Assembly (NCBI RefSeq): GCF_038502225.1 | Contig: NC_091298.1 | Span: 29,555,795 to 29,619,794, forward strand | Source: Cherax quadricarinatus | Lineage: Eukaryota > Arthropoda > Malacostraca > Decapoda > Parastacidae | Reading direction: 5' to 3' | Length of the DNA stretch: 64,000 nt | Shown: positions 21,171-30,435 of the stretch, piece by piece | Numbering within the stretch: position 1 is the stretch's first letter | Layout: every line of letters starts with the position of its first letter | Program-made: the position numbers and the translations under genes | Notes under the pieces: generated by a model | Told to the model about the DNA's origin: nothing | The model's input: the letters and a program-made list of their open reading frames with translations, nothing else | Database searches by the model: none

Positions 21171-21667
21171 TGTGTGTTACTATTGCACCTACTGTCTGTG
21201 TTGCTACTGCTCCTATCTGCGACACTACTGCTCCTACTGTTTGTGTTACTATTGCTCTTCTGTGTTACTACAGCTCCTACTGTGTTACTACTGCTCCTAC
21301 TGTCTGTTACTACTGCACCAACTGTCTGTGTTACTGCTGCTTCTACTTTCTATGTTACTACTGTTTCTACTGATCCTACTTAAGTGTTACTAATGCTAGT
21401 ACTTCTGTGTTACTACTGCAACTACTGTCTGAGTTACTACAGCTCCTACTTCTGTGTTACTACTGTTCCTACGTTTGTGTTACCACTGCTCCTACTGTGT
21501 TACTACTGCTCCTACTTTGTTACTACTGCACCTACTTTGTTACTACTGCACCTACTGTCTGTGTTACTACTGCACCTGCTGTCTGTATTACTACTGCTCC
21601 TACTTCCGTGTTACTACTGCACCTACTGTGTTACTACTGCACCTACTGTGTTACTACTGCACCTACT
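21171..21667. repeat. Minisatellite of TACTACTGC type, left part
   Basis: GTTACTACTGCACCTACTGT modules of 18 or 24 bp (with or without CTGTGT). Period is a multiple of three, so three frames stay open (LLLHLLC, YYCTYC, TTAPTV). These are not genes. Left units are more diverged than right ones. Confidence 0.95.
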
Positions 21668-21950
21668 TATCGTAGGGGTTCTTAAATGGAGATATTGAGG
21701 GTTGAAGGTAGACACACTTGTTGGATGGTAACGATATATTGTCAGACTGTGATGATGGGAGATGGAGCCCAGCCTCTGCCTGTCCCAGCCTGTGTCAAAA
21801 CGCCGACTGAGGCCGAGGCAGAGGTACGAACGTACACATGCGCATCCCGTGACGTCACACAATCACAGGCCTAAAAGGGGATCTCCTATCTAAAGCACAT
21901 GAATGATACTGATATGCTATACAACACAGGGATCAGCAACTATGCTGACA
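21668..21950 (-). mobile_element. 283-bp LTR-like insertion (solo LTR), 4-bp target duplication
   Basis: Read on the minus strand it starts TGTCAGCATAGTTG and ends CCCCTACGATA. It is flanked by TACT on both sides (21664-21667 and 21951-21954). Excision restores the minisatellite unit GCACCTACTGTCTG exactly. A second copy lies in plus orientation at 60490-60785 with a different 4-bp duplication. TGT at one end, no terminal inverted repeat of useful length and 4-bp target duplications fit a solo LTR. The TA-type 3' end is less typical, so an unclassified DNA element remains possible. Confidence 0.75.
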
Positions 21951-22182
21951 TACTGTCTGTGTTACTACTGCACCTACTGTGTTACTACTGCACCTACTGT
22001 GTTACTACTGCACCTACTGTCTGTGTTACTACTGCACCTACTGTCTGTTACTACTGCGCCTACCGTCTGTGTTACTACTGCACGTACTGTGTTACGACTG
22101 CACCTACTGTCTGTGTTACTACTGCACCTACTGTGTTACTACTGCACCTACTGTCTGTGTTACTACTGCACCTACTGTCTAG
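21951..22182. repeat. Minisatellite of TACTACTGC type, right part
   Basis: Continuation of the array at 21171-21667 after the LTR-like insertion. Units are GTTACTACTGCACCTACTGT with optional CTGT. Confidence 0.95.
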
Positions 22183-22343
22183 ATACGAGAACTCAAGGTG
22201 TAATAATAGAGAGGTAGAAAAGAAGAAAGTGTAAGAATATATACTGGCGCATATAAGGAAAGACCACAAACTTTAATATATATTCACTCTGGAGTAATAT
22301 ACTGCATAATCCATTTCTTACTGACTTCTATTAAAGTTTTTAG

Positions 22344-22895
<552 letters not shown>

Positions 22896-23479
22896 CTTTT
22901 CCATTTTCCTAAATCAGTGCCCTACGTAGTAATCTGCTATAGTTCGTTCCTTTCCTGGCACTGATGCTTCCGGTGTCTTCTCCATATCTCCTGCTCCTCC
23001 TGTCCTCTCCAATACTTTGGAGAAACTGGCCGCTCTTTCCCACGGACTTAAGGAAAACAAAAGAAGTTTGAGCCTTGCCTACGCTAACACTGCTCTTGTC
23101 TGTTATATTAGTGATCACAGTTATCCTATTAACTGGTCCTCTGCTAAAAGTGTCTACTCTTATTTCAGGCCTCTCAGACGCTGTCTTGTTGAAGCATCCT
23201 TTATACCCTCGTTCTTAATAGTCCTGGTTTTGTGTGTCTCATTACGTTCTCAAATACTCTTAAGCTCAGAGAACTCGTGACTTGACCTCAACTTTGTCTC
23301 CTCTCCTTATCTCTTCGCCTTTCCTATATTTTCATCACTTTTTCTGTCCTACCCCCGTAGGCCATTAACTCTCCTGTAGTGTTTCTCTGATCTCTTGTTC
23401 TTATAGACTACTATTATTTCTTCTCTAACACTCCACTCTCTGCCTCCTTTTTCACGACCACCACTTCCTTCTTATTTCC
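22896..23479. other. No recognisable feature
   Basis: Unique, pyrimidine-leaning sequence. The 87-codon plus frame (23017-23280) shows no domain. Confidence 0.35.
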
Positions 23480-23625
23480 ACCTTTACTACTACTACTGCT
23501 ACTACCACTATTACTACTACTGACACTAGCCACCACCACCACTTGTACTACTACTGCTACTACTACTACTGCTACTACTACTACTGCTGCTACTACTACT
23601 GCTGCTGCTACTGCCACTTACTACC
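23480..23625. repeat. (TAC)/(TGC) trinucleotide tract
   Basis: CTACTACTACTGCTACTACC-type runs. Similar tracts followed by a (T)ATATA-(C/T)TGGCTCCCT segment occur on the minus strand at 53680-53930, so this may be part of a PLE terminal segment rather than an independent microsatellite. Confidence 0.85.
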
Positions 23626-23808
23626 TCTATTCCTCCCTCTCGTTCTAACACACTCATCCCCTGCCCTCTCATATATTCTGGCTCCCTTTCCTTGGCACCT
23701 CTCAGAAGATCAATCAGATCGCAATTAGCTTCAGGAAGTGACCACGGTAATACCACTGTACACACCGTTAAATGAATCTGCTTTCCCTAAGTTATCAGCA
23801 ACATCGTC

Positions 23809-24880
23809 ATGGCTCACAGTGTGCACATTCGCCCACTTCCTGAAGCTAACATGACGATAAATATTGGCAACACTCAGGATGACCGACCACCCTGCAGGTG
23901 AAATTGTTCAACCTCCTCGGTGCTAACGACTCTCATCGCCGTCTGCTTAAAGTCTTAAGCGATGACGACGCTGATAAGATCACCACCTCAGTTATGAACG
24001 TTCTCAAGGAACGTGACTTCAAAGTGGCTCTTTACCTTGCTTTGAGGGCCAAGAAATTGGTGTTCTTTAGGAAGTTTTATTGCAGCGTCACCAGCCAAAC
24101 AACAAACGATCTGAAACGACTCGTTGAAGATCAAAATAACTGGGCCACCGTCAACTCCACAAAAATTTCAACTGCCAGCTTTGTGATCAAGATCACCCTC
24201 GCCGAAGTCTCCATGGCACCTCAGACAATCGGTGAAGGTCTACGCACCTATTATTACCACATTTATCTCAGGAACATAGAGCCAGAGTAATTCAACCACA
24301 TCGACTCCACGACGGAGCTTCTATACACATACACACCTCACCTTTGAAGGAAAGGTTACACTGCTCCAACTGCGGCACAGAAGGACACACCTCTGCTTAA
24401 CAACCAAAATATCTCAACTGGAAGAGTGATCATCACACTCTTACAGCCAAGTACCTTCTCAGGAAGGAAATAGTTAATAAGAAAAATCTCGAGACCCCCG
24501 ACTTATGCTACGGTCACTAGATTTCAAGCTGAAACTCTGAGAATTCTCCAAGTTTCCCAACAGCCTGCTTCTGCTGCCAACTTTATTCCAACACTCACAT
24601 AAAATGTTTCCACCAAGATCATGTACTGCATGATGTACGTCCACATGAACACCACCTTCCTTAAAATCTTCAACTCCGCATTAATAATTCGTCCACCACA
24701 ATAAGCTTCCCAGCTTCAAGTTTCCTGAAACTGGAAATCTTCTCCAACATAGGAGGCATCACCATCCCATCAGATCCTCCAACCACAGCCACCCAATTAA
24801 CTCCTGACTCATTTGTTGCACAAGCCACTCCACCTGTCCAGCCTGCCACCACTCTCATACCTATTGCAACTACACCATAA
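23809..24880 (+). pseudogene. Orphan LINE ORF1 (gag-like) with zinc knuckles
   Basis: Starts at ATG 23809 (MAHSVHIRPLPEANMTIN). A frameshift near 23897 leads into a 130-codon stretch (KLFNLLGANDSHRRLLKVL ... LRNIEPE, to 24290). After another shift, at about 24367, comes CSNCGTEGHTSA, a CCHC zinc knuckle whose last Cys position is lost to a stop. Next is PKYLNWKSDHHTLTAKY, a second knuckle with its Cys positions changed to Tyr, Trp and Tyr. LLRKEIVNKK follows. Knuckles with D-H-H-T are typical of ORF1/gag-like proteins of jockey/I-type LINEs. These bind RNA in the retrotransposition particle. No ORF2 follows before 25100. Broken and non-functional. A gag from an LTR element is the main alternative. 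Confidence 0.6.
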
Positions 24881-25320
24881 GATCAAAACTTTCACACCTC
24901 TGCGTCACCTGAAAAACCTACGATTCTTCAGTACAATCTTGAACAAGAACGCCATGTTCGCCGAAGAACTTCACCCTCCATTCTGCAATGTAACTGTCAC
25001 ACACACCTTTGTTGTCCCATACAGTCTCACACCACAAGACTTCTACAACTATACATAACTCACGTACCGAATAGAATATGTGTTTAAAAGTTTCAAAAAT
25101 ACGTTGTTCCAAATAATATAGTAAACTAAACTTTTTAACCTCTGCGACTACCAGGTGTTCCCAGCCTGAATGTTGCCACCGTTCTTCATCAACGCTCCGC
25201 TGCTGGGTGAAGTCCTGGCTCTGTCTCTACCACTGAAGACACTCCTCTCCGGTGTTATTCCTCATTTATCCTCATTTCCCCCATCTCTCCTTACCTGAGG
25301 GATAATTCGTTTGTTCGTTC
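24881..25320. other. No recognisable feature
   Basis: Possible continuation of ORF1 flank, but no domain can be named. Confidence 0.35.
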
Positions 25321-25440
25321 ACACCTCTCTGTCTGACTAATTAATGGTTCAAGCTGGACCGAAATGTCGTCATAAGTGTGTCCTGCGCCCTGGTTATATG
25401 TGTATTGTTCCAGCCACGGTATTGTGCTCTTTTATCCGTT
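25321..25440 (+). mobile_element. PLE-type terminal fragment
   Basis: GTCTGACTAATTAATGGTTC, a hairpin, GAAATGTCGTCATAAGTGTG, then TGTGTATTGTTCCAGCCACG. The same order occurs on the minus strand at 53520-53660 and at 54700-54800, and the last part again at about 54110-54130. Confidence 0.5.
25346..25366 (+). ncRNA. Stem-GAAA motif (hammerhead-like)
   Basis: GGTTC-AAGCT-GGACC hairpin followed immediately by GAAAT. No CUGAUGA box is recognisable upstream. Related in layout to the other motifs. Confidence 0.25.
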
Positions 25441-25644
25441 ACACACACAGACACAGACACAAGCTTCAACATTCAGATCGATAAGACACCTCTCACGTTT
25501 CATCCTATTTGTCCTGTTTTCACGTAGCTGACCTTTACATCCAGGTTTTTCTTCCTTCGTTTTCCATGTGGATATTTCCGTCAGGTGATGGGAAGCGAGG
25601 GTGGAGGGAGTGACAGGTTGTAAAGGAGGACGAAGAGATAGTTT
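25441..25644. other. No recognisable feature
   Basis: Short CA-rich patch near 25441-25460, otherwise unique. Confidence 0.35.
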
Positions 25645-26130
25645 ATGGTAGTCTCATACAAGGGTGGGCAGGTCATGATTGTGTTGTCTCATACAAGGGT
25701 GGGCAGGTCATGATTGTGTTGTCTCATACAAGGGTGGGCAGGTCATGTTTGTGTTGTCTCATACAAGGGTGGGCAGGTCATGATTGTGTTGTCTCATACA
25801 AGGGTGGGCAGGTCATGATTGTGTTGTCTCATACAAGGGTGGGCAGGTCATGATTGTGTTGTATCATACAAGGGTGGGCAGGTCATGATTGTGTTGTCTC
25901 ATACAATGGTGGGCAGGTCATGTTTGTGTTGTTTCATACAAAAGTGGGTAGGTCATGTTTGTGTTGTCTCATACAAGGGTGGGCAGGTCATGTTTGTGTT
26001 GCCTCATACAAGGGTGGGCAGGTCATGTTTGTGTTGTCTCATACAAGGGTGGGCAGGTCATGTTTGTGTTGTCTCATACAAGGGTGGGCAGGTCATGTTT
26101 GTGTTGTCTCATACAAGGGTGGGCAGGTGG
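25645..26130. repeat. Minisatellite, 35-bp unit, ~14 copies
   Basis: CTCATACAAGGGTGGGCAGG then TCATG(A/T)TTGTGTTGT, spaced 35 bp (starts at 25688, 25758 and so on). Left units have ATGATT and right ones ATGTTT, so the array expanded in at least two waves. Frames up to 144 codons over it are repeat translation. Confidence 0.97.
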
Positions 26131-26404
26131 TTGTAATAGTAACATACTGGTTGGGTGTGTGTGATAGCGTGTTAATTATTTTTACTCATTTTAATCTCCG
26201 AGGATTCATTCATAGTTCCTGTCCTCGCCTCCTAATTTTTGTCGATCCGCATCACTGGTTTGTGACCCCTGTGCCTTGTCACGCCTAATCTTAAAGCTGC
26301 GCTTTGAGTTGTCCTCACAGTCCCACATCCAATTAATTTCACTTCACTATGAAGTCTCTGATCTGACCTCCAAGTTGGTCGTCTCAACCGTCAGGGTATT
26401 GATG
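26131..26404. other. No recognisable feature
   Basis: Unique sequence. Confidence 0.35.
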
Positions 26405-29215
26405 CTAGTAAAAATCACACACATATGAGCGGTTAAATCTGTGCAATAAACACACCCTAAGTCAGCAGGTAGTGGAGCCAAGACTGGAAAGCACACTTTA
26501 CCTTATTTTCACAAATAATGACAGAATACAGCGGATAATGAAGTAGCAGCAGCAACACACACAAGAGGCATTCTTGAGCTTCCCCAGCGCTCGGGCCTCG
26601 GCCCAAAGCTGGGGTGTGGCTCCGAAAGGGTCCTGTAGTGCTAGCTGCTGTTGCACCTTCTGACATCGTCTGCTGCTATGCAGCTGCCACACCCTTCGAG
26701 TCCAGTGTGGTCGGGGTTTGTGGCAGCCCAAAGTGCCTAGCTTCTCCCTCCGAGCCCCATGGGGGCGAGAAATGGGCCTAGGCCTGGGGACAGCTGGTCC
26801 TAGAAGACGAGGAGGTACTTGTACCTCCTCCCATGGCAGACATTGGTCTGAGACACTCCAACGAAAGGGAGCCAAGGCCAGGCTACCTCTTGGAAAAGGC
26901 CCAAATAATGAGGACCTGGTAAGAAACAACACTATCAAAAGAGACTAATTCCGATCACAGTCTAATCGACGTTCGAACTTACATGCATAAGAGTATAACC
27001 AGCAAAATGCACGCAGCTACGAAGATGTCTTCAATAAATAACATTTCAATAACAAGAACATCAACTGGGATCAGGTGAACCATGTCTTAAAAGAAACTTG
27101 TTGGGAAGATATCTTAAATAACATGGATCCAAACCAGTACCTTGAAAGGATCAACTTCCAGGCAGCTGATGTATGTTCAAGGCATATTACCCTAAGAAAA
27201 AAAGAAAAGACGCTCTCTCTACAGAAGAAGAATCACTGAACTCCTCAAGAACGTTGGATTATCCGATACACAGAAGGAAACGCTGACCAGGGAAGTGGAA
27301 AGTATCGAGCTTAAATTAAAGGATTCATACAGGATCGAGGAGAGACAAGAGGAGCTAAGAGCGATTAGTGAAATTGAAAAAAAATCGAAATTTCTTTTCA
27401 AATGCAAAAAAAAAAAAAAAAAAAGGCAAAAGCCACATATAGTATCGGGCCTTTGCTTAGACAAGATGGGACTTACACAGATAACAACAAAGAAATGAGC
27501 GAGATACTGAAATAGCAATATGCCTCTGTTTAGAGAGCCACTAATCAGTCTAAGCCTCAAAACTCCGTCAATGTATGCCAAATTTCATACATTACCCTAA
27601 CTCTACTAGATTTTGAGAAAGATATTGACAATATGCCCATGTACTCAACCCCAGGCCCATACTCTTGGAACTCGCGTGCCCTAAGTATGTTATGGAGGAG
27701 GACTATAGACATTGGTGAAATTCCAGTCATAAAAACAAGGGATACAGCCCCACTCGTAAAGGTGGCATCAAAGCATTAGCTAAGAACTATAGACCAATAG
27801 CTCTAACGTCCCACATCATAAAAATCTTTGAAAGAGTGCTAAGAAGCATGATTACGAGCCACTTGGATTCCCCCAAAAAACTGCACAATCCACTGCAACA
27901 TGGGTTCAGAACAGGTCCCTCGTGCCTCTCACAACTACTGAATCGCTATGATATGGTCTTGGATGCACTGAAAGACAGAATGCAGATGTAATATACAGAC
28001 TTTGCAAAAGCCTTTGTCAAATACGATCATGGTGTAATAGCGTACAAAATGCATGCTAAAGGGATAACTGGTAAAGTGGACAGGTGGATCTTCAACCTTC
28101 TAACTAATCAAATACGAAGAGTAGTAGTAAACAGAGTTGAGTCGGAAGCTGCCATAGTGAAAAGCTCTGTTCCACAAGGCACAGTACTCGCCCCTATCCT
28201 GTTTTTCATCCTCGTCCTAGACAGATATAACCCACAGCACCGTGTCTTCCTTTGCAGACGATATTAGGATCTGCATGAGACTGTCATCCATAGAGAACAC
28301 GGTTAACCTCCAAGAAGATATAAACCAAGTTTTCCAATGGGCAACGGAAAACATTATGATGTTCAATGAAGACAAATTCCAACTACTCCGTTATGGAAAA
28401 CTAGATAATAATTAGAAATGAGTATACTACAAACTCTAATCATACAATAGAGCGGAAAAGTAATGTAAAAGACTTGCGAATAGTAATGTCTGAGGATCTT
28501 GCTGTCAGGGATCACAACAGTGCCACTATCAAATCTGCGAAGAAAATAATAGAAATGATAATGAGAACGTTCAAAACAAGAGATGCCAAGCCAGTGATGA
28601 TCCTTATTAAATCACTCTATGATGGAGTGTTGCTGTACATTAACCTCTCCATTCAAAGCAGGTGAAATTGCAGATCAACAGAATGTACAGAGAACCTTTA
28701 CTGCACGTACAAGTTCCGTCAAACACCTTAACTACTGGGAAAGCTTGGAAGCACTTCACCTGTACTCGCTGGAACGCAGGCGAGAGAGATATATCATAAT
28801 CTACACTTGGAAAATCCTAGAGGGAATGGTCCCTAATCTGCACACAGAAATCACTCCCGATGAAAGTAAAAGACTGGGCAGGCGGTGCAAAATACCCCCA
28901 TTGAAAAGTAAGGGCACCATTGGTACACTAAGAGAAAACATAATAAGTGTCTGGGACTCAAGACTGTTCATTGCCTTTCACCAGGCATAAGGGGAATTAC
29001 AATAGGCTCCCGGCTGCCCTCAAGAGGGAGCTGGACAGATACTTAAAGTCGGTGCCGTATCAGCTGGGCTGTGGTTCGTATATTGGGCTACGTGCGGCCA
29101 GCAGTAACAGTCTAGTTGAACAGGCCGACATTGTTACTCTGAAGTCATTGCCTTCCTTTTCCGCTCTGTTAAGTTGTTAGAGTTAGTTTCATAGTCCAAT
29201 TAAAGTTTTAATTCT
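26405..29215 (+). pseudogene. LINE with endonuclease end, reverse transcriptase and C-terminus, frameshifted
   Basis: The longest LINE copy. The endonuclease end is visible as NSDHSLIDV after the insertion at 26522-26901 (about 26948-26974). A linker rich in Lys/Glu (LKDSYRIEERQEEL) spans 27230-27500 and contains an A18 run. The reverse transcriptase shows KNYRPIALTSHIIKIFERVL (about 27784-27843), QHGFR (about 27897), AKGITGKVDRWIFNLLTNQ, SSVPQGTVLAPILF (28162-28203) and the catalytic F-A-D-D at 28251-28262. Then come NEDKFQLLRYGKL, VMSEDLAVRDHNSATI, EVE-type thumb residues and the C-terminus LKRELDRYLKSVPYQLGCG. At least six frame changes inactivate it. Paralogue of the minus copy at 60786-62230. 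From 29003 on it is part of the 5579-bp duplicated unit. Confidence 0.85.
26522..26901. mobile_element. 380-bp insertion with 10-bp target duplication
   Basis: CAAATAATGA is present on both sides (26512-26521 and 26902-26911). Removing the insert plus one repeat restores LINE sequence that aligns with the paralogue at about 18785-18830 (TTATGACTTGGTAAAA against AATGAGGACCTGGTAAGAAA). The insert is GC-rich (AGCGCTCGGGCCTCGGCCC, CCATGGGGGCGAG), with CAGCAGCAACACACACA near the left end and an inverted GAGGAGGTAC/GTACCTCCTC. A 10-bp duplication suits a LINE-mobilised SINE. I find no clear A and B boxes, so the class is open. Confidence 0.75.
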
Positions 29216-29480
29216 TCCGGACTTCCAGGGCAGAACGGCTGAAATTTGTCGTCAGTGAACATCATATATTTTTTAGGCCGTCTGGAAGCCCTGGGTTAAG
29301 TCAGTCTGGAAATTTCTTGTATCCATAACAGACACCACAAATCACATTGCTGCGATTTATATCTGTGTCAGACATGGTCATTAGGAAGAGAATTAAAGCA
29401 TTTCATATTGATATCCTCTGATTTTATTTTGTTGAGTATTACTCTGTGTCTGATTTGTTAGAAAATTAAAAACCTCTCTG
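29210..29480 (-). pseudogene. LINE reverse transcriptase fragment (copy 1)
   Basis: The plus strand reads ACGGCTGAAATTTGTCGTCA then GTGAACATCATAT, matching the equivalent antisense region of the LINE at 61550-61580 (GGAATTTGTCTTCATTGAAC, ATCATATTG). GATTTATATCTGTGTCAGAC matches the region before its FADD motif. Minus-strand remnant, strongly decayed. Its duplicate is at 34789-35059. Confidence 0.6.
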
Positions 29481-29499
29481 TATATTGTCAAAACAATAT

Positions 29500-29640
29500 A
29501 CTGGAGTGAAAGATATGGGAGAAGATGCGAAATAAAGCCAGTAAAAAGCGGGCACAATTAGAGGATAATGTATTAACATCCGTGGATCCAGACTGTACCA
29601 TATTGTACCAAAATATAACAGAAACACTTCCGTAAAGTCC
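29500..29640 (+). pseudogene. LINE C-terminal fragment (copy 1)
   Basis: Encodes RYGRRCEIKPVKSGHN, equivalent to the RLGRRCNVPPVKSRG of the 60.8-kb LINE. Decayed after that. Duplicate at 35079-35219. Confidence 0.5.
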
Positions 29641-29649
29641 TTCAGGAAA

Positions 29650-29745
29650 CTCGACTAGTAGTTAACTCACTGGTCTGGAGTTTTACGACTCGTCGCCATG
29701 GGTTCAACCCCCACCCGTACCGTGGTTCGGCTAATACCTTCAAGT
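29650..29745 (+). mobile_element. tRNA-derived SINE head (copy 1)
   Basis: B box GGTTCAACCCC at 29701-29711 with a plausible but degenerate A box in TAGTTAACTCACTGGTC about 35 bases upstream. It sits between two LINE C-terminal fragments, so it probably inserted into that LINE. Duplicate at 35229-35324. Confidence 0.55.
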
Positions 29746-29880
29746 GCCAGATCAGCCAAGCTATGATGAATATATAAGCCAGCACTAACAGCCTGGTTGA
29801 CCAGGCAGGCACCAGATAAGCTTATGGAAGAGAAGGAAACCTCTCGTCATCCATCAAAGGTATATCAGAAGTAAATTGGA
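29746..29880 (+). pseudogene. LINE C-terminal tail (copy 1)
   Basis: CAGATCAGCCAAGCTATGAT and ACAGCCTGGTTGACCAGGCA correspond to the P-D-Q-P-x-Y and N-S-L-V-D-Q-A codons of the LINE family, followed by TCATCCATCAAAGGTATATC. Duplicate at 35325-35459. Confidence 0.6.
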
Positions 29881-30435
29881 GTGCCACTGACGGTGTGGTG
29901 AAACTAGGGAAACACAATGGCAAATCAGTTGACATCACAATCACCACACCATCGTGATGCACTGTAGGAAAATAAGACACTATTGTTCCCTTCATTGTCT
30001 CTTACAGAACAGTGTGAGAGTTAGAAATACCTAAGTGTTCCCTTCATTGTCTAGTACACAACAGTGTGGGAGGTTGAGATACTTGAGTGTTACAATGAAC
30101 TTGCCATAGTTCACTACCAGAGAATATTAAAAGGTTAACCTATTAATTCTCTTCTAGCATCTAGCCTGTTTCTGGCTTATAACAAATTACTAGTCATAAC
30201 TTAAAACCATTGGTGTAGCGGCAGTTACTTTCTCCAACAACACTTTTACCATGGGTTATTATAAGAAAGTTACAAGAGGGAGAATTAATAACAGCTACTA
30301 GAAGATTGAGAACTTTTATGAACCAAATAGGGTTAATATTATATACAAACTAAATGGTTCTGGAATTTTTAGTCTCCTACACACAATTAGGTACATAGTG
30401 TAATTAGTATATTAGGATATTATCTTGAACTGTGC

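Larger units (their letters stand above)
29003..30435. repeat. Non-satellite part of 5579-bp tandem duplication, copy 1
   Basis: From TAGGCTCCCGGCTGCCC at 29003 to GTGCCCTTTGGCTGAGGG at 30435, the sequence recurs at 34582-36014 at constant offset 5579. No difference was seen in the lines compared by eye. It holds a LINE coding end, an inverted LINE piece, a SINE and a further LINE tail (listed separately). 29880-30435 contains no recognisable feature. Confidence 0.9.

Noticed and set aside
21144..22234. Leu/Tyr/Cys-rich frames as membrane proteins
   Set aside because: Trinucleotide-phased minisatellite keeps three frames open simultaneously. An LTR-like insertion splits it.
25819..26288. 105- and 144-codon frames with Cys-rich repeats
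   Set aside because: Translation of the 35-bp minisatellite in different frames.
29701..29711. Functional tRNA gene (B box GGTTCAACCCC)
   Set aside because: No cloverleaf can be folded with an acceptor stem and anticodon arm. The flanks are LINE sequence, so a tRNA-derived SINE fits better.
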